DNA of 64,000 bases. Source: Pelobates cultripes (lineage: Eukaryota > Chordata > Amphibia > Anura > Pelobatidae). Location: assembly GCA_933207985.1 (NCBI GenBank), contig OW240920.1, positions 131,324,167 to 131,388,166 on the forward strand, given 5' to 3'. The translations under genes were made by a program, and so were the position numbers. The notes under the pieces were generated by a model that was not told the origin of the DNA, made no database searches, and saw nothing but the letters and a program-made list of their open reading frames with translations. Each line of letters starts with the position of its first letter. Position 1 is the first letter of the stretch. Of this stretch, positions 33,201-41,742 are shown piece after piece.

Positions 33201-34389
33201 CTCCTGCAGCCCTATAGGGGCGACCCTCCGTCCGAAAGGGCTTCTTGTAGCCAGGGACGGACTTCTTGAGTTCTGAAAAGGATCTCCTTGCCTTGTAACG
33301 GCCTTTAACCTCCTGAATGAACGAGGGACCGAATAGGTAAGAATCCTCCAAATTTGGGAACTCATGCGATTTGGGGGCTAGGTCGGACAGACCAGCTGCA
33401 TGGAGCCAGCGGGATCTGCGGATGTTTGAAATGTAATTAAAGGATTGGCCAATAATTAGCACTGCCCTGCCAGACGCTTTTAAAAGGGCCATCTTAGATG
33501 CTAACAGGGATGAAGTGGAAGGTTTCTGAGCATTGCCTTCTTTTTCTGCTTTATCCAGCATCAGTAATAGTGGTCCCACAGCATCAGCAATTTTAAACTG
33601 TATATTGCGAAAAGTCTGGTCTGTGGGATCAGAGGATACGCTGCTCCCTGTGATGGATAACAGCGAAGGGTCTACCTCTGGGGCCATTAGAGCCTGAATG
33701 TCCGGGATACCGATGTGGTTCCTGAGGAGAAGGTCATCTTCCTTAACCAAGGGGGATCTGAAGGCTAGTTTAGCAAAATCTCTAACCTCGGAATCGTGCT
33801 CCATAGCCCATCTGGAGTGAAATAATTTTGATGGGAGAGTCTTTCCTAGGAGACTTACTCTGGCCATCTGAACATTGCTTAGCTTCCCTCGCTCAGTGGA
33901 AGCTGCTGAACGAACCACTTCCTCGGATTCCCAGTCTATTTCTGGAGAGAAGTATCTGGAACTGGGACGGCTTTGGGAAGAAGAGTGAGCGAACGCTCTA
34001 GAAGAGGAAGGAGAGGGACTATCTAACCTCCAACGAGATTTGCCCTTTTCCTCTGGGAGGTGTTTCTGGTGCTCAAACGAGGGAAACACGCTATTCCTTT
34101 TTTGAGGTCCTGTCCCCTTAAATTTTCGCTTACTCAAACGAGTATGAGGGGAAGGAGGAGCGGAGAAGTTTTCCTCAGACGAGGAACTGGCGGAAGAGAC
34201 CAGCCGTCTTCCTTTATGCTTTTTATTTAAAACTGGGACCAAATCCTCCTCAGATGATGAAGAGGATAGATCCCTGGCAAGGAAAGCTCTCTTATGGAGC
34301 TTTCTAACATTGATGGGGCTGCCTTTAAGAGAGGCATCCACTAAATCTGTGGCAGACACAGAAATAGAGTCCTCCATCAATGATGCCAT
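30190..34389 (-). CDS. DIRS Gag plus tyrosine recombinase in one 1399-codon frame
   Basis: The start ATG (34389-34387) sits at the inner edge of the right terminal repeat. Residues 1 to about 410 are Gag-like: Ser/Arg-rich low complexity with SSSSSEED and SPSPSSSR, then a more ordered segment with SLLGKTLPSKLF, and a basic Gly/Arg end; no zinc knuckle is visible. The last 350 or so residues are a tyrosine recombinase with the catalytic set visible: Arg in LAARGAEL (near 30788), HSIR (near 30450), and the nucleophile Tyr in VRFYWRP (near 30345). Recombinases of this type integrate the circular cDNA. The roughly 640 codons between overlap the RT frame entirely, yet stay open; this middle resembles no domain and may simply be overprinted. 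Whether Gag and recombinase are made as one protein is unknown. Confidence 0.85.
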   Translation of the reverse strand: MASLMEDSISVSATDLVDASLKGSPINVRKLHKRAFLARDLSSSSSEEDLVPVLNKKHKGRRLVSSASSSSEENFSAPPSPHTRLSKRKFKGTGPQKRNSVFPSFEHQKHLPEEKGKSRWRLDSPSPSSSRAFAHSSSQSRPSSRYFSPEIDWESEEVVRSAASTERGKLSNVQMARVSLLGKTLPSKLFHSRWAMEHDSEVRDFAKLAFRSPLVKEDDLLLRNHIGIPDIQALMAPEVDPSLLSITGSSVSSDPTDQTFRNIQFKIADAVGPLLLMLDKAEKEGNAQKPSTSSLLASKMALLKASGRAVLIIGQSFNYISNIRRSRWLHAAGLSDLAPKSHEFPNLEDSYLFGPSFIQEVKGRYKARRSFSELKKSVPGYKKPFRTEGRPYRAAGASLEASHQAQYRHYSGRHKLPGGGRGAHSRGGSASKRKPMHSSKCASSYATKLEGYFLRQMGSKDLSKGFTTPPVKVPSPEICTPQRGEPSARCLPFLSFKSRKNRVGRHVYYRMGQPIVPNPKVRRFLETGPKCEASERFHQKEKVQDGESIRSSRLSSESLFLHKSRPKRCLPFSPHSQETQAFSQVSVERKGVAVDCYGVWPLQRTIHILQNYEISDSSCQTKRFHVSILPRRHPAHAPRWGSPCFSKGLPCFPFTRPRIRSKSTEISPNSHSKHPLSGFHTEHQDYVPWNPSRQMGQIIGTSELISQAPELVLERPSKDHREINSFNTSIQQFPLTLQKKSAVFREPTETGWPLGIKICSPQEGQRRIEVHSGVRNSISSSTVRAACDSHSDVRCLKSRLGCVYNPKRHKRNLVRPRESPPYKHLGVTSYKISSQGPSSSKRVTDIGKSPFGQQDSGGLYKPQRGYKIKGSLLRGSRSLVLGLSKQCSGFRRICSGRGERACRLSLSPKFVPGNDPIKDCSFPKDRKQFWPETGRSVCIPNIRSNSQVRLPDLDKGSLENGCNVFPMDGCSSPLCFPPSIFTDESAGEDPQGQGAELSSRLPSMDLQTLVSLDPSVSQGNQDPIRHDSGLLSGNQRSSAQAPAADVDRSPGRLLTHPHLSDQVLDIINSSLRRRTRVRYRKMIEEFKEWEVSFLSNTQGSDTIPLALEFLTLKFHSGLSVSSIKTYGSALNFLIPNLTQDALYLRLLKGLAVCRPYTSRYTSTWDVDVLLNFLKSLDNAKIDLRWTAIKLASLLSLALAARGAELTQIHISEPWLSRTPGGFHIILKGRQKTSHFSPGPVELDLVQDSSEPGLCLVSLLQSYLQLSAGFRNDISQLFITSRNPFRPAKVNTIRGWILSAMSTAGIDVSVFKSHSIRGASATKAAGKGLPLATILKAARWLSSKTFVRFYWRPSEVERLQFLRTTTRCVLFYPLALLGGYASRRTNQSLQESMICKLSLS
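31227..33158 (-). CDS. DIRS reverse transcriptase / RNase H / methyltransferase-like protein
   Basis: A 643-residue frame, nested wholly inside the Gag-recombinase frame. RT blocks run in order: a WVSPLFPIPKSDGSWR block, FYIKVDLKDAF with the first Asp, MVFGLSNAPYTF, and LYYLDDILL with the catalytic pair (32485-32511). RNase H follows, with its acidic residues in TSDASSHGWGAF, NILELRA, HSDNRTA and ELADSLS. The C-terminal part, with QVDLFASQ and SRPWYPL, matches the DAM-methyltransferase-like region of DIRS elements. The protein copies the element's RNA and removes the template. The first Met used here is the first in frame; translation may instead need internal initiation or frameshifting from Gag. 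Confidence 0.92.
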   Translation of the reverse strand: MEDISSQAAAEERIPEAVQLPKGNPCIQVSVPPHMPLNWKDISSDKWVLKIFQRGLQLPLLRFPVQKFAPHREVNPVLDASLSLALSQGKIELADMSITGWVSPLFPIPKSDGSWRPVLNVRPLNAFIKRKRFRMESLSDLPGLVQKAFFYIKVDLKDAFHSVPIAKKHRRFLRFQWKGKVWQWTVMVFGLSNAPYTFSRIMKSVIAHVRLKGFMCLYYLDDILLMHPDGEALASQRDYLASLLQDLGFVVNLQKSVLIPTQSILFLGFILNTRTMSLGIPQDKWDKLLVHLNSSLKHQSWSLRDLAKIIGKLIALTPAYNNSPLLCRRSQLFLGNRLRQGGHWESKFVLPKKVREELKSILELEILFPRPLLEQPATVTLTSDASSHGWGAFTTQNAIRGIWSDQESHLHINILELRAIKLALKGLVPLNESPTLVKVHSDNRTAVAYINHRGGTRSRGLCLEALDLWSWALASNVQVFAEYVPGEANELADSLSRQSLSLATIQLKIALFQKIESNFGQRQVDLFASQTSAQTPRFVSRTWTKGAWKMDAMSFQWTDVPAPYAFPPPSLLMKVLEKIRRDRVQSLVLVYPVWTSRPWYPLIHQLVKGTKIPLGMTVDCFQGTSDLLLKLPQLMWIAALVGC

Positions 34390-34574
34390 TTTAAAAAATC
34401 TGAGGTAATCAGGATTCCCGCGCTCAGCACGGCTCTCCTGATTACCTGATTGGCTGAAAGGCTGTTGCTGTGCAGATGCACAGCGCGAGCCTTTTCAGCT
34501 CTGGCATTTGACTCCGGGAGGCTGCCGCATACCCACTAGCTTTGCTAGGTGGTTATGCCTCCCGGAGGACAAAT
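34388..34574. repeat. DIRS right terminal repeat with unique 17-bp end
   Basis: 34388-34557 is the reverse complement of 29426-29595; the outer 34558-34574 (CCGGAGGACAAAT end) is unique and recurs as its complement in the internal complementary region. Confidence 0.9.
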
Positions 34575-34799
34575 AGGTTAGTTGTCTGCACTATTTAATT
34601 AAACTCTCCCAAACTATAGCAATTATGCTTATTTTACATTTTACTTACTTTTTACTTTTCTTATTTTACTTTTCTAGGTCTCTTCTTGTTTTCAAGAATT
34701 CACAATTTGTGGTTTGCTAGGTACATTACTGTTCTACGTCCTTATTTTTCTTATCAAGCCATTGTTTAGGCTTAGAGAACTGGCTGTATAGGGTCAGGT

Positions 34800-35702
34800 A
34801 CGGGGCTTAGTTTAACTTATAATAGTTGGTCCCGCGAGGCCAACTTGTCACCTCAAAGCAGAGGTTTCGCCCAATCAGCCCATATAATAGGTATAGCCTC
34901 GCATCACCCACCTTTTGTGTTTATAGTGAGGGCCTCACCTGTCATGGCCACACATTTTGAATATTTTAATGTCACCGTCACTCGGTGGCTCGAGCCCCAC
35001 GGTTGAAATCATAGATAGAGCCTCTCCTCTGCTGCTTGGCAACTAGTAGGGCCTCACATGTCACGGGGTGGTTAGGTTTTTGCTTTGGCACTAGTTAGCA
35101 AGCTAGTTCTACAAACATGTGGGCGATATGTTAATCAGTTGATTTTTGTTTGTATCTTCTTTGCAGTAAATCCCAGGAAGCCAATCTAGGCAAAGAGTAA
35201 TCCCCCTAGCCCTTTATTTACCCCATAGTGGCAGCAGCCTTTAAATGTTATATAGACATGGCAGCTTGCAAAATAATTAATAAGGGTCGGTCGTCATCCT
35301 TGACCATTTTGAGGTTAGTTGACTTCGTTAGCAGCCACCTACCAATTTTTTCCTGGTCTGTGAAAATGTACCAGGTTACAGGTTATCTCGTTGTAAATTA
35401 CAGGAATTCTACCTACTACATCCATCTGCCAACACCTGCAGCCCGCAATTCCACAATCTAATTCTGGATTTACCTGATTATTGGCCTACGGCAGAACACT
35501 GTCACGAACGGCCGTATCCAACAATACGCTAAAAACCTATGACAGAGCTATGACCATTTTCAATAAGTTCTCAGCCAAATTTAATACTAACAACTTTTCT
35601 GTTCAAGCCATGGTAGCATTTGTCGTATTTGCCATCTTTACCTCAAACTATCTTACAATACCATCAAACCTTAACAGGTGTACAACATTTCATAATGACT
35701 AC
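34800..35702 (+). pseudogene. Ngaro/DIRS-like YR retrotransposon, 5' part (RNase H end and recombinase N-terminus)
   Basis: Near 35270-35300 the frame gives INKGRSSSLTI, the RNase H block around its third acidic residue as found in Ngaro/DIRS elements, with stops soon after. From 35478 a frame with YGRTLSRTAVSNNTLKTYDRAM resembles the N-terminal helices of the tyrosine recombinase of the same elements. 34800-35200 contains GC-rich direct words (GAGGCC, CCTCAC) that may be terminal repeats. The RT palm is lost. It is split at 35703 by a solo LTR. Confidence 0.65.
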
Positions 35703-36698
35703 TGTAACGGATCACCTGGCACCCCGACTGGGTACCTCCGTTGATGGATGCTCCTAGCTCTTCTTGAGGGTTCCAAGCACTCTAGCCGACACCACAGCCA
35801 CCGCGGGCTGAACCTCTCTTCCTTCAGAGCGAAGCAGGAACGAGCTCTTAAAAGAGCTTAGGAGTGAATATAGCAAGAGAGGATGCAGAGCATAGCGATC
35901 CCTTGTAGCAGATTCCCCCAATAAGAGACGGCACTCCAAATTGAGGGTGAAGTAGAACTGACTGTACTGGCACATACAGCCTCTTTTATTCACATTCTAC
36001 AAACTTAGTACTGCCCACAGGGTTTTGAAATTCAACCAATCAATCCGTACAATACACACAGACACTCCCACAAAAAATCCTGCCCTCTGCCTGTGAAATG
36101 ATTACTGAACACAATGGTTAATATAACTATCAAAGGCAGAGAAATACAGTATTATAAAACATATCACAGGGACCCCAAAACATGCAATAATCCCATAAAA
36201 TATATCCTCGGAACCGGGGGATCTGGGTGAACTACATATCCAAAATTCACCCAGATTCGTTCAGTAGTTTGGAAGATACGGTTTAATGCAGATTCCGCAG
36301 ACCATATACAGGCTAAATGAAAAATAATTACTGTTAAATGTGTCCCCTGTTCTGTAGTTTAAAACTACTGAACGATGTCTTTGTGCACCAAATACCGGCA
36401 AGATGGCACCGTGTAGAAAAGTCAAAACAGTGTCTGAGTTAAAATGGCCACCATCCATTGTTCTCACCATGTGCTTCATCCGTTGTTCTCACCATGTGCC
36501 TCTGATACATGAAATGGAGGCCACCCAGTAACTCCACAGTATGTCCCCAGATGGTTCTTAAAGGGCCAGCAGCAGCATAATAAAATACAAAATGCCCAAA
36601 TCAGTTCCTAGAAGGGCCATCTCAGGGCCATAGTCGCAGGGCAGGAGGCTGGCAAACAGGCCCCTCCAAAAACCAGTGGCGAGGTCACTTTCGCCACA
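35703..36698 (-). mobile_element. Solo LTR (996 bp), family L
   Basis: Plus-strand ends are TGTAACGG and TTTCGCCACA, with 5-bp duplication ACTAC (35698-35702 and 36699-36703). AATAAA occurs on the minus strand (near 35985), suggesting minus orientation. It belongs to the same family as 49939-50952, with shared CACCCAGATYCGTTCG and matching ends. The 5-bp duplication and TG/CA ends fit Gypsy or retroviral LTRs. Confidence 0.85.
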
Positions 36699-37395
36699 AC
36701 TACTATGCCAAATCACAACCCTTACTTATTCTCATTCCTATCAAAAAACATCCTAAAAGGCATCAATAAACTAGATCATCCCACTACCCAGAAACAGTTA
36801 CCGATAGATGGGGAGAAATTTCAAGCCCTATTAAATATACTGGACACCCAACCATTTGACCCTCTCACAAATATGGTCCTCAAAACTGCCATTTATATTG
36901 CCTTCCACATTTTTTTAAGACCTAGAGAATTCACAGTGGTAGTACAAACAGACAGCCATCTGTGTCTCACCATCAAAGACATAAAGAAAGTAAATGTTCA
37001 TTCTATTCTATTGTTAAAATATTCCAAATCCAATCAGGCCAGCCATCCTCCAGAAGTCCCTTTGTACCCTACCGAGAATAACTGGTGACCTCTTAAAGTC
37101 CTGGACACCTATCTACACAACATCAGAGACAAATCATCAGATTCACCACTACTTACACTACTAGGTGGGCCTCTCACCACTTCAAAAATCATTTTTTATG
37201 TCAGAACGCTATGCATTAGGTTAGGTCTTAATCCAGCCTCATACTCCGGCCACTCATTTAGAATCGGAGCTGCTTCATCTGCATCCAGCACCAACACACC
37301 TGATCATATAATTAAAAGATTAGGTCATTGGAAATCCACTGTTTCCAATAGGTATATTACAACCAGAGAAAGAATTAAGGAAAGCATCTAAGAAT
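36699..37395 (+). pseudogene. Ngaro/DIRS-like tyrosine recombinase, C-terminal part
   Basis: Continues the recombinase cut at 35702. The catalytic arginine region is FLRPREFT (near 36920), the H-x2-R box GHSFRIGAA (near 37250), and the nucleophile region RLGHWKSTVSNRYI (near 37330), ending near 37391. A stop at 37086 shows decay. This HSFRIGA wording is typical of Ngaro-like recombinases and differs from the DIRS copy at 30190, so it is a separate lineage. The T2-type MITE follows 20 bp later. Confidence 0.75.
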
Positions 37396-37412
37396 TGTAT
37401 TGTAATACTTAA

Positions 37413-37883
37413 AGGACCACTACAGTACCAGGAAACATACTCGTTTTCCTGGCACTATAGTGCCCTGAGGGTGCCCCCACCCTCAGGTACCCCCTCCCGC
37501 CCGGCTCTGGAAGGGGGAAAAACTTACCTTTTTCCAGCGCTGGGCGGGGAGCTCTCCTCCTCCGATCCTCCTCCGTTCCTCCCCGTCGGCTGAATGCGCA
37601 CGCGCGGCAAGAGCTGCGCGCGCATTCAGCCGGTCGCATAGGAAAGCATTCACAATGCTTTCCTATGGACGCTGGCGTGGTCTCACTGTGAAAATCACAG
37701 TGAGAAGCACGCAAGCGCCTCTAGCGGCTGTCAATGAGACAGCTGCTAGAGGCTTTGGGGGAAGGCTTAACCCCCGTTTCTCTGAAACTGCTATGTTTAT
37801 AAAAGAATGGGTTAATCCTAGCTGGACCTGGCACCCAGACCACTTCATTAAGCTGAAGTGGTCTGGGTGCCTAGAGTGGTCCT
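37413..37883. mobile_element. T2-type MITE, family B, second copy
   Basis: Begins AGGACCACTACAG, ends AGAGTGGTCCT, flanked by TTAA (37409-37412 and 37884-37887); 471 bp, clearly homologous to 13726-14182 throughout. Confidence 0.9.
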
Positions 37884-38019
37884 TTAAGCAATAAAGTGTT
37901 TTGTCTGCATTTCTTTTTGCCCTCTCTTATTACAGGGCTACCCTTACGTCGGTTTAGGCACACCACTACCGACTTGTTCCATTAATAAGTTATTACACGG
38001 CTTTTATGTCACCGACCAC

Positions 38020-38022
<3 letters not shown>

Positions 38023-38057
<35 letters not shown>
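38023..38057. repeat. (AT)n microsatellite
   Basis: About 17 AT units. Confidence 0.9.
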
Positions 38058-38063
<6 letters not shown>

Positions 38064-38539
38064 TTTCATAATCTTTGCATTTTTGCTTGGCATTTTACAA
38101 ATCTCATATGTGCCACTATGATCAAATAAACACAGGGAGTGTAGTGTGTTTGTGCCCTGGGTTATGGGTTGCAACATGGGGGAAGGGCATAGTGCCTGTT
38201 CTACGTGTGTGTGTAATCCCTACTCTTCTCTCATCCTCTTCCCCCTCCTTCCTCTTCTCTCCCACCTCCTCTTCTCTCCCATCGCCTAGCCAATAAGTAG
38301 GTCTGAGGCTGGGAAGGGCACAGTTTGGTAAGGGAAGAGGGAAAGAGAGAGAACAGAGCCTGGGAGTATAAGGGGGGAGGATGGAAAAGAGGAGAAGAAG
38401 AAGAAGAAGAAGAAAAATAACCACAAAACCTTGTGGTTGCGAGGGCTTAGGGACCATCACGGGTGAACAGTCCCATCTCTTAGGCATCTACCCCTGCAGC
38501 CGATCAGATTCCTTAATGTGCTGGTTATGAAACTCAGGC

Positions 38540-38995
38540 GACAGAGCTATAGCTAGCCATGATGTCCATATATCAGTGTATGCCTGGGCCTATCCTGTGT
38601 GGTGTGCCAGAGCTCCTCTAGAACTCTCAGTTCCTCCATCTTTGTGAACCATAGTGTCAGTGGTGGCATTGTGCCCCGTTTCCAATGCAGGGGTATCAGT
38701 AGTTTGGCAACGTTTAGTAAGCCAATGGTCATGGAGCGTTTGTATTGGATTGTGGGCGTGGTAGTATGGTGGAGAAGATGGGTGAAATGGTGGGGGTTAA
38801 TCAGTAAACTTCTTAACAAAAGACGCAATGCGTTTCCAAAATCATGCCATTATTGGGCATTCCAGCACTTGCCATCCAAGTCAGGATGTATCTTCTGGAG
38901 GCACTCGAGTGTCATATACCTCCATGACAGGATTTTGTATGCAGTTCCTTGGGTCATTCTGGCTATTGCGCAGTGGTGTACTAGATCACATATCT
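38540..38995 (-). pseudogene. L1/Tx1-type LINE, ORF2 C-terminal end
   Basis: The minus-strand translation has an ILSWRYMTLECLQKIHP block then KCWNA near 38870, matching the region after the RT where L1/Tx1 proteins have an aromatic-rich Pro-Leu segment and a Cys motif. A His-rich stretch and LLNVAKLLIPLHWK follow, then a basic-acidic end. Stops near 38830 and frame breaks show decay. The sequence to its left (38058-38540, CT-rich with an AAG run near 38390) would be the 3' UTR if this reading is right. Confidence 0.55.
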
Positions 38996-39868
38996 TATGC
39001 AATTGTCATTATGCACATTTAATTAATTCAGTTTACTTATTTTAATGTATTTATATTCAATTTCAGTCTCTCTGTTTGCTATTACGTGAGTATACAGCTT
39101 GTGATTTGTTTTACTGTTATGTTTCACATTTTTCTATGCTGGCACGTATATGTTTGTTTATTTATTTTGTTTATTTATATATCCTCTGTTCTGCATGGAT
39201 ATGGTTATGGTAGATTTCCACCATGCATACATATTTCTGTAATTTGTGTTTAAGGTTACTTAGTGTCTACTGAGCTTCCTCTGTCACCAAATAATAAGAG
39301 CTGCTCGGTCAGCTTGATCATTCGTTACTGATTTTTCCTTTGTAACACGGAGGATAAAAAGGACATTGGTTTTAGATGTTCTTGTACTTCCTCCTTGCAA
39401 CATTTTTGCTATTAGTATTTAGTATTTTTTGTGTGTTATTGCCTCGATATTTTGCAAGTCTTTTGATTTTGTACTGTTTATATGCTTGTGCTTGTGTGCA
39501 TGTTTGTATCAAATACTTGTATGCTGTTATTGGCATGTTTCTATTGTGTTCTTCATTAATATTATCTGCATGTTTGCATTGTACAAATGTGCTCTCTCTT
39601 GTTGACAAGATTGTTATTGTACATAGATGCTCACATTTTTTTAAATACATGTTTAAACATTTGATATTACAATATTTTGTATTTATTTATTATCTACCAA
39701 AGACTATGCTGCACACAATATGGTGTGTTCAGATAAAGGCTGTTTATTATTACCAGGAACAGTTTTCTATTCAGAGTAAGGTCATATGTGTTTAGTTATA
39801 ACGCGATCCCTATAGTATTTCTCTGATCTGTACAGTATGTAACAAACCATCTCTTTTACAGGTAGGAT
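38996..39868. other. Unassigned AT-rich sequence
   Basis: Only spurious open frames of low complexity; no recognisable gene or repeat boundary. Confidence 0.45.
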
Positions 39869-40363
39869 TGTCACAGATCTTGCAGTAACCACAGCCTTCT
39901 AGGGTATACAAAGTCCAGGACACATTCAGCTCGGTTTTCCTTTTTATTCAGTAAGGAAACAGGTGCTTTAAATAATAACAAAACAAACAAAATCCCTTGC
40001 TCTTACTTGAGCTCTTACTAGACAGGAATTACTATCTGCAATTGGGTGGCTTTCCCACTTACCAATTTTCCAAACAAAAGAAATGTCTTTGCAATAAACA
40101 CAATTGCCTTTCACTCTCCTAGCTGTCTTTTTCTCCCTCACTCTGCAGCAGGCTGATCTCTTCTTTTAAAGGCCTGTCTACTAATTGACTAACTACAGGT
40201 GAGTGCCAATTAGTTAACTCTTAAATCAGATCTAAATTGTGGTCTGTTACACAGCAACTAGTGCTGTTGGAGCATTGGCCCACCCTGCTCTCCAAATACT
40301 CTGCCCCAGGGACCCATACCATGTTTTGCAGAGCATCAGCTATGCATATTGCAAACTTTAACA
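39869..40363 (-). mobile_element. LTR of a Gypsy-like element with adjoining polypurine tract
   Basis: On the minus strand the segment begins TGTTAAAGTTTGC, just after CCCCAGGGAGAGA (a polypurine tract at about 40378-40366), and ends CTGTGACA. AATAAA is present on the same strand near 39945. 40364-about 40515 would be the last internal bases of the element. No target duplication was found. Confidence 0.55.
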
Positions 40364-40589
40364 TCTCTCCCTGGGGCATTTAACTGAAAATTCTCAGGTT
40401 GCTGTTTAACAAATCAGGTCTGATGTATCTCCCATCAACCACTATTCCACCTTTACGCTCACAAGTAGTACAGTTAGTAGGTTAAAGGCACTCCATGTAG
40501 GACTGTCACCCCTAGTGGTCATCTGTTTATATTGCAGTACAACTAGTGTGTGTGTGCGGGTTTTTTCTTTTGTTTATTTTTTCACAGTT

Positions 40590-41560
40590 TGAGAGGGGCT
40601 GTATGACGTGAGACGAAAGAAGAACATGTAAACCGCGCTTTTAAAAATATAAATAATACATACATATACTTGTAGGTAATTCCAATGAGTCTGAAATCTC
40701 GGAATAAATAAAATAAAATAAATAGTAGTGCAATACAGTAACAATAAATATTATGAGATAGTGATTGTAGCTTGTAGTTCAATCCACTCACATTTGTATG
40801 AGCTATAACAGAGCTCAGCTGTAGTGCACTTGGACGGTATAATCCCCGTTTTAGGATGTGATGTTCCAACTGGTCCAGATATTTCAAAGTGCAGTATGCG
40901 TACTAAAAAAAAGGAATAACAGCCAATAGTGAAGTAAGTACTATTAATGGAATTAATAGAAAATGGTAATGTATTTACAATTTTCAGAGCATGTAACTTG
41001 CTCTAGTATAGACAGCTTAGGTGGTATAATCCCCACCAAGGATATGCAGGATCCAGGAAGTAAAAAATGAATGGATATAAAAGTAACTAATTAAAAGTAT
41101 ACTTTAATATAAAACAAAACATGTTATAAGCATAAAATATGTAAAAGAAAGTCCACTTAACGCGTTTCGCCCGATAGGCTTCTTCAGAAGTGTGGTAAGA
41201 GCTTCCTCTAGGTTCCGTTTTTATATGGTCATAAATTTTCGAAAATACTTCCTGGTGTGCTTCTTCCAGGTTTCTTGGTTACCATGGAACGCACGCATCA
41301 TACCGAAAGTGACGCGGTATACGCGACATACCGGAAATGACGCAGCGTCATGTATTTGATGCTGTATTAGTCTTGCGCCGCTCGTGGAACGCACGTACCC
41401 CTCAAAAAAGCGTGCGTTGCGTTCCAGGCGCTTACATAGAATATACAAGCCCCTAGATGATGGGCATGCCCATTTAGTATAAAGTAAAATAACGGCCATA
41501 TTTGGTCTGGGCATAAAAGGAAAAGATAAGTTAGGAGCAAAAATCAATTATTTACTGGAA
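40590..41560 (-). mobile_element. Penelope-like element untranslated/pLTR fragment with ribozyme-like motif
   Basis: The minus strand contains CTGAAGA, a short GCC/GGC helix II and GAAACGCGTT (about 41191-41157), the order of a minimal hammerhead core with one base change in CTGATGA. Flanking sequence with repeated GGAACGCACG and GACGC words resembles amphibian Penelope-like UTRs. No RT or endonuclease is present. Confidence 0.5.
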
Positions 41561-41706
41561 AATAAAATAAATAAGGAATAAGAACTTGATTTGATTGATG
41601 ACTTGATTGTAAAAAAAAAAAAAAACAACAACAAAAAAAAGTATTATCGCAAGTGTTGCTGCTTTTTTTTTTTTTATAGAAGTTTTGAGGTTTGGGGCTC
41701 CTCTAA

Positions 41707-41707
41707 A

Positions 41708-41741
<34 letters not shown>

Positions 41742-41742
41742 G
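41707..41742. repeat. (TTA)n tail at the L2 LINE 3' end
   Basis: Twelve or so ATT units abut the ATAGCGCTAACAG-type L2 3' end, as in many L2 copies. Confidence 0.85.

Larger units (their letters stand above)
29371..34574 (-). mobile_element. DIRS-type tyrosine-recombinase retrotransposon, apparently intact (about 5.2 kb)
   Basis: Three structural hallmarks of DIRS elements are visible. Inverted terminal repeats of about 170 bp (29426-29595 versus 34388-34557) look identical by eye. The extreme ends are unique (29371-29425 and 34558-34574). An internal complementary region at 30167-30279 carries the complements of both ends joined head to tail. A shared AAT lies at both ends and at the junction; there is no target duplication, as expected for recombinase-mediated insertion. 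The coding strand is minus, antisense to the host gene whose intron it occupies. All catalytic domains are present without stops, so the copy is recent and could be autonomous. Confidence 0.93.
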
